NCBI GenBank assembly: GCA_910588195.1
Contig: CAJUPN010000007.1
Coordinates: 38,367 to 102,366 of the forward strand
DNA: 64,000 nt
Source: an uncultured Bacilli bacterium
Lineage (GTDB): Bacteria > Bacillota_I > Bacilli_A > RF39 > UBA660
Reading direction: 5' to 3'
The notes below the pieces were generated by a model that saw only the letters and a list, made by a program, of their open reading frames with translations, did not search any database and was not told the DNA's origin. This document shows positions 48,656-56,857 of this stretch, in pieces (position 1 is the first letter of the stretch; the number at the start of each line of letters is the position of its first letter). The position numbers and the translations under genes were made by a program.

Positions 48656-49320
48656 AATTTTTTAATTCTATCGTTGATAAATTGAACAATTTCTAGTTTA
48701 TCACTTACATCTTCTATATGATAATCATGTAATTTATTAATACCTATTTCACTTCCGTGAATATAATTATTTTCTTCAATTAATTCGGCAGAAATAGCTG
48801 CTCTACTTATTTTCTCTTCCCTTCCTTTTTCTAAACTTTCTTCTTTAGTTTTTATCTCTTCTTGGATATTTAATAATTGCTCTCTTAAACTCTTCTCTGG
48901 AGTTAATAATTCCTTATAAAAATTCAAATAATCTCTTAAGAAGTTAGATTTTGATTCAGAGTCTATCAAGATATCTTTAAAATATGTTAAGACAATATCA
49001 AAAGAAAGAGCACATGATGCTGTTGCTAAAACTAGACATAATCCAAACATTTCTGATAATACAATCATAAGAATTAGTAAACCAAGTATAGTTGGTAACT
49101 CAAATGCTAACAAGAAAAATCTTATTTTCATTAGAATACTTGTCTTTATTTTTATGATTTTACTTAGTTTCTTTTCTTTAGAATTTAATACAGTTAGACT
49201 TTGTTCTAATTCCTTTAATTCTTTTTCTAACTCCACTATTTTTATTTTATTATTTTCTATTACTTCGTCATTTTCTTTCTTTATGCTCTCTAAAGCGAGC
49301 ACAATATGGGTTATTTTCAT
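48643..49320 (-). CDS. Coiled-coil membrane protein
   Basis: A 225-residue protein. Residues 12-55 form a coiled coil (IKIVELEKELKELEQSLTVL). Two membrane helices follow (IRFFLLAFELPTILGLLILM, FGLCLVLATASCALSFDIVL). A second coiled coil occupies about 145-180 (LREQLLNIQEEIKTKEESLE). There is no signal peptide. The layout suggests a structural or scaffold role, but I do not recognise the family. GAGAGGAAAA precedes the ATG. Confidence 0.6.
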   Translation of the reverse strand: MKITHIVLALESIKKENDEVIENNKIKIVELEKELKELEQSLTVLNSKEKKLSKIIKIKTSILMKIRFFLLAFELPTILGLLILMIVLSEMFGLCLVLATASCALSFDIVLTYFKDILIDSESKSNFLRDYLNFYKELLTPEKSLREQLLNIQEEIKTKEESLEKGREEKISRAAISAELIEENNYIHGSEIGINKLHDYHIEDVSDKLEIVQFINDRIKKLKLS

Positions 49321-49391
49321 GTAATTTTCCTCTCATTAACCGAAGTTAATAATACATCATTAATTAAATATTGTCAATTATTTTAGATATT

Positions 49392-49414
49392 AAAAAAAAG
49401 CATCAGTGATGCTT
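49392..49414 (-). terminator. Intrinsic terminator of the anchored surface protein gene
   Basis: On the minus strand AAGCATC/GATGCTT (49398-49414) with a three-base loop is followed by TTTTTTAA. Confidence 0.85.
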
Positions 49415-49418
49415 CTTA

Positions 49419-50468
49419 TTAAATCGATTTGAATAAATCTTTTTTCTTAGCTATAAATAATGCTATTCCACAAATAGATGCAATTATACCAAATTCAAGA
49501 ATATAATCTTCTACTCCAGTTTTAACTGCTTTTACACAAGTTCCTTTGCTAGTTACATTAGGTACTAATACACATGTTTCTGCTTGAGTACCAACTTCTA
49601 GCCATTTATAGTCACTGTCACATTCGAAACAACCCATTTCTACTTGTGCTACTCTTGAATGACAATCATAAGTCTTATCAAAAGAAACAACTGGAAGATA
49701 TGCGTATGTATTTTCATCAACAGTAACATCTACTTGTTTTACTGTAATAGCTGAAATCTTTTTATTAGCAATTGTATATTCAACTGCCCATGCTTTATTT
49801 GTTTTTGCATCAAAAGTACTTGTATAGAATCCTTTTTTCATACGATTTGCATTATTAAGCATTGTTTGAGCAAGTTTTTTATCAACATCTGTTGTTGCTG
49901 TTGCTTGTAAATCTTTTGCAATTTCCTCTTGATCTAATGCAATATCAGTTACAATTTCAAATTTGCTTCCCCATTTAGTCGCATCAATTGTATAAGTTCC
50001 ATCTGCAGTTTTAGTTGCTCCAAATACTGTTATTAATTGATCTAAAGTTATATATCCTAATTCAATTTCCCCATTTGCATTAGCTTTTGCAGCAGTCCAA
50101 GGTTCACGTTCACCGTCACTTATTGGCGCTAAACTTGACATGTGTTCCTTTTTAACTTCTACATTTGGTTCTCTTTCAGTATTCTTGTCAAAATATGGAA
50201 TACTAGTTGAGAATGGTGATAATGCTAAAACTTTAACATATTTGGAATTAGCACCAGCATCTTCTAATATAATTGTTGTTTGTCCAGACTCTTTATTATT
50301 TTTCTTTCTTTCGTCTTCATTTCTGTAAAAATTAACTTCGTCCCCAGGGGCATAAACGAAGCATGAGCTATTTACTGAACAATCAGTAATAACTTCACCT
50401 TCAGCTTTAGCATTAGTAAATGGAAGTACTAACGATATTGCTGTAAGAATTGCCATTAATCTTTTCAT
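49419..50468 (-). CDS. Secreted cell-surface protein with C-terminal KTG-helix-Lys anchor
   Basis: A 349-residue exported protein. The ATG at 50468 (MKRLMAILTAISLVLPFTNA) gives a clean signal peptide and lies 11 bases from GGAG; a GTG 12 bases upstream has no spacing. The mature part holds a cysteine-rich end (DCHSRVAQVEMGCFECDSDY). The C-terminus is CVKAVKTGVEDYILEFGIIA, then a hydrophobic segment and KKKDLFKSI. That is the layout of a sortase-type signal, but the motif is VKTG, not LPXTG. No sortase gene is in the window. Function unknown. Confidence 0.65.
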   Translation of the reverse strand: MKRLMAILTAISLVLPFTNAKAEGEVITDCSVNSSCFVYAPGDEVNFYRNEDERKKNNKESGQTTIILEDAGANSKYVKVLALSPFSTSIPYFDKNTEREPNVEVKKEHMSSLAPISDGEREPWTAAKANANGEIELGYITLDQLITVFGATKTADGTYTIDATKWGSKFEIVTDIALDQEEIAKDLQATATTDVDKKLAQTMLNNANRMKKGFYTSTFDAKTNKAWAVEYTIANKKISAITVKQVDVTVDENTYAYLPVVSFDKTYDCHSRVAQVEMGCFECDSDYKWLEVGTQAETCVLVPNVTSKGTCVKAVKTGVEDYILEFGIIASICGIALFIAKKKDLFKSI

Positions 50469-50571
50469 AAAAAAATCCACTCCTCTATCTTTATTTTACC
50501 TTTTTCTATTATAAATATAACACAAATTGTCGATTATTGCCATATTTTTTATTTTAAACATCTTACTTTAC

Positions 50572-50601
50572 AAAAAAGATGAAACTATTTTGTTTCATCT
50601 T
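50572..50601 (-). terminator. Intrinsic terminator of the pnp operon
   Basis: AAGATGAAAC (50576-50585) pairs with GTTTCATCTT (50592-50601). On the minus strand TTTTG follows. The DUF1653 stop codon is in the loop edge. Confidence 0.85.
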
Positions 50602-50830
50602 CAATTAATTCAAATCTATATGTAGCTTTTATATCAGGATATTTTTTATGATCAACTTCACTTAAAAACATTTCTAATGGTCTAACCCAAATTGTTCCAT
50701 CTTCCTCGTGCGTATATACTACTAACTTTTCTTTAGTTTCTGAATCGTATGCTAAGCAGACTATTTTGTGAATAGTACCTTTAAAGTGTTTATATATTTG
50801 TCCTTTTACTACTTCTCTATTTTTCATCAT
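50585..50830 (-). CDS. DUF1653-family protein
   Basis: An 81-residue small beta protein of the DUF1653 family: VKGQIYKHFKGTIHKIVCLA, VVYTHEEDGTIWVRPLEMFL and KATYRFELIED. Members are common in Firmicutes with no known function. The start overlaps the pnp stop by 14 bp, so it is co-translated with polynucleotide phosphorylase; a second ATG at 50827 is an equal candidate. Confidence 0.85.
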   Translation of the reverse strand: MMKNREVVKGQIYKHFKGTIHKIVCLAYDSETKEKLVVYTHEEDGTIWVRPLEMFLSEVDHKKYPDIKATYRFELIEDETK

Positions 50831-53012
50831 TTTCTTTTTCTTCTTTTTTAGTTTCTTCTTCCACTTTTTTAGGTTTTGGTAAAGCTTCTTTACGTGATAG
50901 ATTTAAACGTCCACGATTATCGTAACCTTGACTAACAACAATGATTTCATCACCAACTTTTACGACATCACTAGGTTTATTTACTCTTTCATGTGCTAGC
51001 TGAGATACATGAACTAATCCTTCACAACCTGGCCATAGTTGAACAAAACATCCAAAGTCTTCAACTTTTACGACTTTTGCAGGATATTTAACACCCATTT
51101 CCACTTCTCGAGCAATTGATTTAATCATTTCTTCAGTCTTCATAATTATTTCTTTATTAGTATGGTAAATTGTTACAGTTCCGTCATCTGCTAAATCAAC
51201 TTTAACAGCATTTACATCTTGAACTGTCTTAACATTTGAGGCATCAAGAATAATTTTTGTAATGGTTTCTCCACCTTTACCAATAACTTCTTTAATCTTA
51301 TCAGGATTGATTTTAAATATACTAGTTTTTGGTGCATATTCTGAAACTTCTTCTCTAGAAGTTGCAATAACACTTTCCATTACATCAAGTATTTCCATAC
51401 GAGCTTTTTTAGCTTGAGCTAAAGCTTCATTTAATATTTCTTTTGTAATTCCTTTTATTTTTATATCCATTTGAAGAGAACATATACCTTGACGAGTTCC
51501 TCCAACTTTGAAGTCCATATCACCTAAATGATCTTCCATTCCTTGGATATCAGTAAGAATAGTATATTCCGATTCATCTTTACTTGTAATAAGACCCATT
51601 GCAATACCAGCAACTGGTGCTTTTATTGGAACACCTGCTGCCATTAATGACATACAACCAGCGCATATAGTTGCTTGACTTGAAGATCCATTTGATTCAA
51701 GAATTTCTGATACAACACGTACTGTGTAAGGGAATTCTTCTTCAGATGGCATTACTTGTTTTAAGCATCTTTCTCCTAAGGCACCATGCCCTATTTCTCT
51801 TCTTCCAGGGGAACCATAGCGTCCAGTTTCTCCTACTGAGAATGCAGGAAAATTGTAATGTAACATAAAATGTTTTTCAGCTTCAAGACTAATTCCGTCA
51901 AGTACTTGATATTCATTTAAAGCTCCTAAAGTTGTGATAGCTAATGCTTGAGTTTCTCCTCTTGTAAATAAGGCAGATCCGTGAGTTCTTGGAAGCATGT
52001 CAATAGAAGCAGATAATGGTCTTATTTCATCCATTTTTCTTCCATCACTTCTTGTATGTTCGTCAACTGTTATTGATCTAAATATGTCATATTCAATTGA
52101 TTCTAATACTAACTTAACTTTAGTAATTAAAACTTCTAATTCTTCTTTATCTAAGTTACTATTTTCTTCTGTATATTTATTAACTATATTTTCTTTTACT
52201 TCATCAATTGCAGCATATTTTTCTAATTTATCTTTAATTCGTAAAGCGGTATTTAATTTATCTTGTGCTAACTCAATGATTGAATTTCTTAAGTCATCAG
52301 ATATTTCAAGATGTTCATATTCCATCTTTTCTTCACCGATTTCGCTAGCAATCTTTTCTTGGAATTCACATAATTCTTTAACTGCTTCATGCCCAAACAT
52401 TAAAGCTTCTAACATATCACTTTCGGAAACTTCTTTAGCACCAGCTTCAACCATATTGATAGCTTTTTTTGTTCCTGCTACAGTTAAATCTATATCAGAT
52501 ACTTCAAGTTCTGCTGGAGTTGGATTTATAACAAATTCACCATTTACCCTTCCAACTTTTACACCAGCAATTGGTCCATCAAATGGTATTTTAGAGATAC
52601 AAGTTGCAAGTGAAGAGCCAAACATAGCTGCAAGCTCTGGTGAATTATCAGTATCAACGGATAAAACTGTATTAACAATTTGTACTTCATTTCTAAAATC
52701 TTCTGGGAACATTGGACGCATTGGTCTATCAATCATACGTGCTGCAAGAGTTGCTGCATCTGTTGGTCGTCCCTCTCTTTTAATAAAACCTCCTGGGATT
52801 TTACCTACCGAATATAACTTTTCTTGATATAAAACCATTAAAGGAAAAAAATCACTCAAGATATTGGCATTACTTCCAACAACCACAGTTGATAAAACAA
52901 CTGTATCTCCATATCTTACAACAACTGCTCCATGTGCCTGTTTTGCTACTTCTCCATGTTCAACAATTAGTTTTCTTCCTCTAAAAGTCATTTCAAATAC
53001 TTTTTTTTCCAT
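50817..53012 (-). CDS. pnp: Polynucleotide phosphorylase
   Basis: A 731-residue phosphorolytic 3-5 exoribonuclease that forms a trimer and degrades mRNA. Two RNase PH domains are seen (VVRYGDTVVLSTVVVGSNAN, FTRGETQALAITTLGALNEY), with the active-site segment DIQGMEDHLGDMDFKVGGTR. A KH domain follows (NPDKIKEVIGKGGETITKII) and an S1 domain (GVKYPAKVVKVEDFGCFVQL, EGLVHVSQLAHERV). A Lys/Glu tail ends it. It follows rpsO by 73 bp as in other bacteria, though rpsO has its own terminator. Confidence 0.98.
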   Translation of the reverse strand: MEKKVFEMTFRGRKLIVEHGEVAKQAHGAVVVRYGDTVVLSTVVVGSNANILSDFFPLMVLYQEKLYSVGKIPGGFIKREGRPTDAATLAARMIDRPMRPMFPEDFRNEVQIVNTVLSVDTDNSPELAAMFGSSLATCISKIPFDGPIAGVKVGRVNGEFVINPTPAELEVSDIDLTVAGTKKAINMVEAGAKEVSESDMLEALMFGHEAVKELCEFQEKIASEIGEEKMEYEHLEISDDLRNSIIELAQDKLNTALRIKDKLEKYAAIDEVKENIVNKYTEENSNLDKEELEVLITKVKLVLESIEYDIFRSITVDEHTRSDGRKMDEIRPLSASIDMLPRTHGSALFTRGETQALAITTLGALNEYQVLDGISLEAEKHFMLHYNFPAFSVGETGRYGSPGRREIGHGALGERCLKQVMPSEEEFPYTVRVVSEILESNGSSSQATICAGCMSLMAAGVPIKAPVAGIAMGLITSKDESEYTILTDIQGMEDHLGDMDFKVGGTRQGICSLQMDIKIKGITKEILNEALAQAKKARMEILDVMESVIATSREEVSEYAPKTSIFKINPDKIKEVIGKGGETITKIILDASNVKTVQDVNAVKVDLADDGTVTIYHTNKEIIMKTEEMIKSIAREVEMGVKYPAKVVKVEDFGCFVQLWPGCEGLVHVSQLAHERVNKPSDVVKVGDEIIVVSQGYDNRGRLNLSRKEALPKPKKVEEETKKEEKENDEK

Positions 53013-53060
53013 TACTTCTTTTCCTCACTGTTCTAATATATATTTTACCATTTTATAAAA

Positions 53061-53084
53061 GAAAAAACACTAAAAAATTAGTGT
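53061..53084 (-). terminator. Intrinsic terminator after rpsO
   Basis: ACACTA/TAGTGT (53067-53084) form a stem on the minus strand followed by TTTTTTC. It separates rpsO from pnp, which must have its own promoter or rely on readthrough. Confidence 0.75.
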
Positions 53085-53354
53085 CTACTTTCTTATATTT
53101 AATTTTTCAATTAGTGTACGATAAGCGTTTACGTCATTTTCTTTAAGATAATCTAGTAAACTACGTCTCTTACCAACTTTCATCATTAGTCCTCTTTTTG
53201 AATGATAATCATGAATATGGATTTTTAAGTGTTCAGTTAAATCTCTTATTTCTTCTGTAAGGATAGCGATTTGTACTTCTGTTGCACCTGTATCTTTTTC
53301 ACTTTTACCAAACTCTTTAACTAATTCAGCTTTTCTTTCTTTTGTTACAGACAT
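53085..53354 (-). CDS. rpsO: 30S ribosomal protein S15
   Basis: An 89-residue four-helix protein of the small-subunit platform. It begins MSVTKERKAELVKEFGKSEK and has TEVQIAILTEEIRDLTEHLK, DYHSKRGLMMKVGKRRSLLD and YLKENDVNAYRTLIEKLNI. TAGGAGG precedes the ATG. In other bacteria S15 represses its own leader; a matching hairpin is seen just upstream. Confidence 0.98.
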   Translation of the reverse strand: MSVTKERKAELVKEFGKSEKDTGATEVQIAILTEEIRDLTEHLKIHIHDYHSKRGLMMKVGKRRSLLDYLKENDVNAYRTLIEKLNIRK

Positions 53355-53431
53355 TTTAAATTTCCTCCTATTTAATTTTTATGTTTAAACTGAGTGAAAA
53401 ATCGGAGATTTTCCTCACCAAGTAGAAACTA
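53355..53431 (-). promoter_or_regulatory. rpsO 5-prime leader with hairpin (candidate S15 autoregulatory RNA)
   Basis: A leader of about 77 nt. On the minus strand GTGAGGAAAATC pairs with GATTTTTCAC (53394-53418) with a two-base GG bulge and a three-base loop. Bulged stems with G-rich elements are the kind S15 recognises; binding is inferred from position. Confidence 0.55.
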
Positions 53432-53437
53432 TAGTTA

Positions 53438-53466
53438 ATTATATACTAGTACATTGATAAAATCAA
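53438..53466 (-). promoter_or_regulatory. SigA-type promoter of rpsO
   Basis: TTGATT (53461-53466) and TATAAT (53438-53443) on the minus strand are exactly 17 bases apart, about 85 bases before the rpsO start. Confidence 0.8.
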
Positions 53467-53473
53467 CTTATTT

Positions 53474-54151
53474 TTATCTTTTTCTAGTAGTTATTAGTGG
53501 TACACCTACTTTTTTTATGTTCTCAATAGTATATGTTCTATTTGAAGGAATAGAATAGTTTATAAATTTATCGACATATTCAATCCATTCTTCAATCGTG
53601 TCAGTTTCTCCATCTTCTGTAAGACAACAGTCACAAGCTAATATACATAAGTCTTTATCATTCTCATTTGCAGATTCAATCATATCCAAAGTTGCTTCAC
53701 ACGGATATAGTCCATAAATCAAATCATATGGTTTTATGTCAAACTTTTTATTAAATACTTCTTTTAACAAAGAAATCCCTTTTATTTCCACTGGTAGTAA
53801 AGAAGAATCTACAGCTGTTATAGAGCCAGACTTTTGATGTTTGGACATACGAACAGCTAATGCAGGATAAAGTCCACAGCCAACTTCTAATATATTTTTA
53901 TTAATATCTGTTCTTTCTTTAATTAATCTAATAAATAAGTCATAAACATTATCTTCTACCAAATCAAAAACTCCTATGTAGGAATAAATTTGATTCAATA
54001 CATCTGATGAATCCAAAAAGTTTTGATAAGGATTTAAAAAGTTAGAATCTATTTCATCTAAGGCATAATCAGAATAATATTGACGATATTTTTTCATGTA
54101 ATCTTCTAGTTTTTTATAAAAAATCATATTTGTTTTTCTATCAAATGTCAT
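53474..54151 (-). CDS. Class I methyltransferase-like protein, tandem paralogue 2
   Basis: A 225-residue protein. The SAM-binding motif I is NILEVGCGLYPALAVRMSKH, followed by a strand-2 acidic end (ITAVDSSLLP). Conserved with its paralogue are FNKKFDIKPYDLIYGLYPCE, ATLDMI, and a cysteine-rich CILACDCCLTEDGE. The CDCC/PCDC motif could bind metal. Substrate unknown. It starts two bases after the stop of the paralogue with a weak ribosome site, so translation is probably coupled. Confidence 0.65.
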   Translation of the reverse strand: MTFDRKTNMIFYKKLEDYMKKYRQYYSDYALDEIDSNFLNPYQNFLDSSDVLNQIYSYIGVFDLVEDNVYDLFIRLIKERTDINKNILEVGCGLYPALAVRMSKHQKSGSITAVDSSLLPVEIKGISLLKEVFNKKFDIKPYDLIYGLYPCEATLDMIESANENDKDLCILACDCCLTEDGETDTIEEWIEYVDKFINYSIPSNRTYTIENIKKVGVPLITTRKR

Positions 54152-54152
54152 A

Positions 54153-54866
54153 TTATCTTCTTCTCTTAGCCTTTTTTCTAGTATAAATTATAGGTTGTTT
54201 AAATGAGTTTGTATATTCAATTTTATATTCTCGATTACTAGGAGTAGATTGCTTTAAAAGTTGTTCTGCAAATTTAAGCCAAACTTTGGAATCTAATTTA
54301 ACCATACTTCTTCCTGCGACTATTTTTCCACAATCACAAGGAAGAATAAATAAATCTTTATCAAAATCTCCAGCTGCCTTTATCATACTAAACGTTGCCT
54401 CACATGGTTGAATACCATAAATAAGATCATAATTTCTTAAATCAAATTTTTCGTTAAAAAATCTTTTTATAATATTAACGCCTGAAATATCTTGTTCAAT
54501 TACATTTGGATCAATAGCGTCAATTGTTCCACTTTGTTTTATCTTTGCAAGTCTAGAAGCAAAGGCTGGATAAAATCCACATGCGACGTCTAATAAATTC
54601 CCGTCAATATTGAAACGTTTAGTTAATTCTTTAAAAAAGCGATCATAGGGATTATTCGGAATTATATCAAAAACACCTGTCATTTCATAAATTTCGTTTA
54701 AATAACAATTCGAATAATTAAGTATTTCGGGATGGCTTAAAAAGTTTTGGGTAATACTTTCTCTTATATTTTTTGGATAAAAATGACCATATTTAGCCAT
54801 ATATTCCTTCATACGTTCATAATACATATTATATTCAGAATCACTCATTAAAACTATTGGTTGCAT
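54153..54866 (-). CDS. Class I methyltransferase-like protein, tandem paralogue 1
   Basis: A 237-residue protein with the same plan as 53474-54151: a helical N-terminus with YYERMKEYMAKYGHFYPKNI, motif I NLLDVACGFYPAFASRLAKI, acidic strand end TIDAIDPNVI, then FNEKFDLRNYDLIYGIQPCE, ATFSMI and LFILPCDCGK. It has a basic C-terminus (YTRKKAKRRR). GAAGGGG precedes the ATG. The pair arose by duplication; sequence divergence suggests different substrates or a heterodimer. Confidence 0.65.
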   Translation of the reverse strand: MQPIVLMSDSEYNMYYERMKEYMAKYGHFYPKNIRESITQNFLSHPEILNYSNCYLNEIYEMTGVFDIIPNNPYDRFFKELTKRFNIDGNLLDVACGFYPAFASRLAKIKQSGTIDAIDPNVIEQDISGVNIIKRFFNEKFDLRNYDLIYGIQPCEATFSMIKAAGDFDKDLFILPCDCGKIVAGRSMVKLDSKVWLKFAEQLLKQSTPSNREYKIEYTNSFKQPIIYTRKKAKRRR

Positions 54867-54935
54867 AAATACCCCTTCTTTCCTAATGAGGTATTTTAAT
54901 AAAAATATTCAATTATGTCAAATGAAGGTTACTTT

Positions 54936-56027
54936 TTATTTATTAGGTAGTTCAATTAAAAATTCAATATATTCGTCATCATTATTTACTGCTATTTTTC
55001 CATTGTGAAGTTCAATTATTTCTTTAGTAATAGATAAGCCTAAACCAGATCCACCAGTTTTAGTAGTTCTTGACTCGTCTACTCGATAAAATTTTTCAAA
55101 TAATTTTTCTAATTTATAAGAAGGTATCTTATCGCCTTTATTTTTAAAGCTAATAACTATCTTCTCTTTATCAGAGTTTATGCTAATGTTTATCTCACTC
55201 TTTGCATAGCTATAATTAATTGCATTTTTGATTATATTTGAAAATGCACGTGCAAGAAGTGTTCCATCTCCCATATAGGGGATACTTGCTTTTTTATGAG
55301 CCTTAATAGTTAATTCCTTTTCTTGTAGCATCGGATAGGACTCATCAATAAGTTGGTCTAATAAAAGCGATAAATCAATTTTACTTTTAGATGTAATCAT
55401 TTCATGAAGATTATATCTCGTTATCTCAAAGAATTCATTTGTTAATTCCTCTACTCTATAAGCTTTTTCAAGTGCAATCTTAATGTATTTATCTCTTTGT
55501 TTTTTATTTAAACCTACTTCATCAGATAATAAACTTAAATAACCAATAACTGAAGTTAAAGGAGTTTTTAAATCATGTGCCATATACATAATTAGATCAT
55601 TTTTCTTGTTTTCTTCTTCTAAAGCTTTGGCTTTGCTTTGGATTAAATCAATTCTTATTTTATTTAAATCGTTTTCTAGTAAAGATAGATCACTTGAAAG
55701 ATGAATATCTTCATCAGAATTCTTAAGTATTAATTTTATACAATCTACTATTTCTCCGAAATAAGAATTGGTTCTTTTTATAACAAAATAGGCCACTATA
55801 AGAACAATAATTGAATAAATAATAACTAGGACAATTGCTTTATATTTCATCAATCTATACCATAATATACCATCAAAAGAGATTATTAGATCAACTAATT
55901 TATCATTAAAAATTCCATCAATAAAGAATAGTGTAATTCCCATTGCTAAAATGGATATTAAAATTATTTTCAATGCTGTTTTAAGTGCAATGTTTCTTTT
56001 TAATTTATTTATTTCTGATGTGTTCAA
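54936..56027 (-). CDS. Sensor histidine kinase, VanS-like
   Basis: A 363-residue membrane sensor. Two membrane helices (ALKIILISILAMGITLFF, AIVLVIIYSIIVLIVAYFVI) enclose a short extracellular loop. The kinase core has the H-box MYMAHDLKTPLTSVIGYLSL, N-box AFSNIIKNAINYS, and G-boxes KTGGSGLGLSITKEIIELHN. The arrangement resembles VanS-type kinases. The start is a TTG at 56027 inside the regulator gene (23-bp overlap) with GGGG seven bases before it. No van resistance genes are present, so the signal is unknown. Confidence 0.9.
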   Translation of the reverse strand: MNTSEINKLKRNIALKTALKIILISILAMGITLFFIDGIFNDKLVDLIISFDGILWYRLMKYKAIVLVIIYSIIVLIVAYFVIKRTNSYFGEIVDCIKLILKNSDEDIHLSSDLSLLENDLNKIRIDLIQSKAKALEEENKKNDLIMYMAHDLKTPLTSVIGYLSLLSDEVGLNKKQRDKYIKIALEKAYRVEELTNEFFEITRYNLHEMITSKSKIDLSLLLDQLIDESYPMLQEKELTIKAHKKASIPYMGDGTLLARAFSNIIKNAINYSYAKSEINISINSDKEKIVISFKNKGDKIPSYKLEKLFEKFYRVDESRTTKTGGSGLGLSITKEIIELHNGKIAVNNDDEYIEFLIELPNK

Positions 56028-56706
56028 TTTTATACCCCACTCCCCAAACCGTTTTTATAAATTTTGGCTTTTTTGATGTATCGTTTAGTTTTTCTCTAAT
56101 TCTTCTAATGTGAACCATTACAGTATTATTACTATCATAATATTTTTCTTTCCATACAGCTTCAAATAATTCTTCAGAGCTAACAACATGATTTAAATTT
56201 TTGGCTAGATAAAGAACAATATCAAACTCGATTGGTGTAAAATCTATTTCATTATCATAAAGATAACATTTATGAGTTGATTCATTTATAGATAATCCGT
56301 CAATTACTATTTCATCTTCAGAAAATTGTTCACTTTTGTTATATTTTGTATATCTTCTAATTGCTGATTTAACTCGTGCAACTAATTCTAAAGGATTAAA
56401 TGGTTTAGTTATATAGTCATCTGCTCCTAAAGTTAGACCTTTAATTTTATCTTGATCGTCTATTTTAGCAGTTAGCATAATGACAGGATAAGTATGACCA
56501 CTTTCGCGAATATCATGAAGTATTTCAAAGCCACTTATGCTTCCTACCATTACGTCTAGTATAGCTAAATCAATAGTTTCATTTTTTATATAATGAATTG
56601 CTGATTCAGGTGTATAACACTTTAAAACATTATAGTTTTCGTTTTTTAAATAAACTTCAACTAAATCAGCTACTTCTACTTCGTCGTCTAGAACAAGAAT
56701 ATTCAC
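56005..56706 (-). CDS. Response regulator, OmpR/PhoB family, VanR-like
   Basis: A 233-residue regulator. The receiver shows the acidic pair LVLDDEVEVADLVEVY, the phosphorylated Asp in DLAILDVMVGSISG, the conserved Lys in DDYITKPFNPLEL, and the winged helix DFTPIEFDIVLYLAKNLNHV, NTVMVHIRRIREKL, WGVGYKIEHI. The GTG at 56706 (VNILVLDDE) behind AGGTGG is chosen over an ATG 24 bases upstream. It is coupled to the VanS-like kinase. A TATAAT box lies about 30 bases upstream. Confidence 0.92.
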   Translation of the reverse strand: MNILVLDDEVEVADLVEVYLKNENYNVLKCYTPESAIHYIKNETIDLAILDVMVGSISGFEILHDIRESGHTYPVIMLTAKIDDQDKIKGLTLGADDYITKPFNPLELVARVKSAIRRYTKYNKSEQFSEDEIVIDGLSINESTHKCYLYDNEIDFTPIEFDIVLYLAKNLNHVVSSEELFEAVWKEKYYDSNNTVMVHIRRIREKLNDTSKKPKFIKTVWGVGYKIEHIRNK

Positions 56707-56795
56707 GATTTTCCACCTCACTTGGTACATAAATTATATCATATAAAGAAGATAGTTTTATTAGATTCAATTATAATTAAGAAAATATTAAGAAA

Positions 56796-56823
56796 AGAAA
56801 AAGAGAAGACTTTAGTCTCCTCA
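56796..56823 (-). terminator. Intrinsic terminator of the comEA-comEC operon
   Basis: On the minus strand GAGGAGACT pairs with AGTCTTCTC (56804-56823, one G-U) and TTTTTC follows. Confidence 0.8.
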
Positions 56824-56857
56824 ATCTATATAAACGTTATATAACGTACAATATATT

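Noticed and set aside
51997..52827. 276-residue plus-strand frame inside pnp
   Set aside because: pnp is unmistakable on the other strand; the frame is Ser/Leu-rich shadow without a ribosome site.
54936..56706. Vancomycin-resistance locus
   Set aside because: The two-component pair resembles VanRS, but no ligase, dehydrogenase or dipeptidase genes are adjacent.
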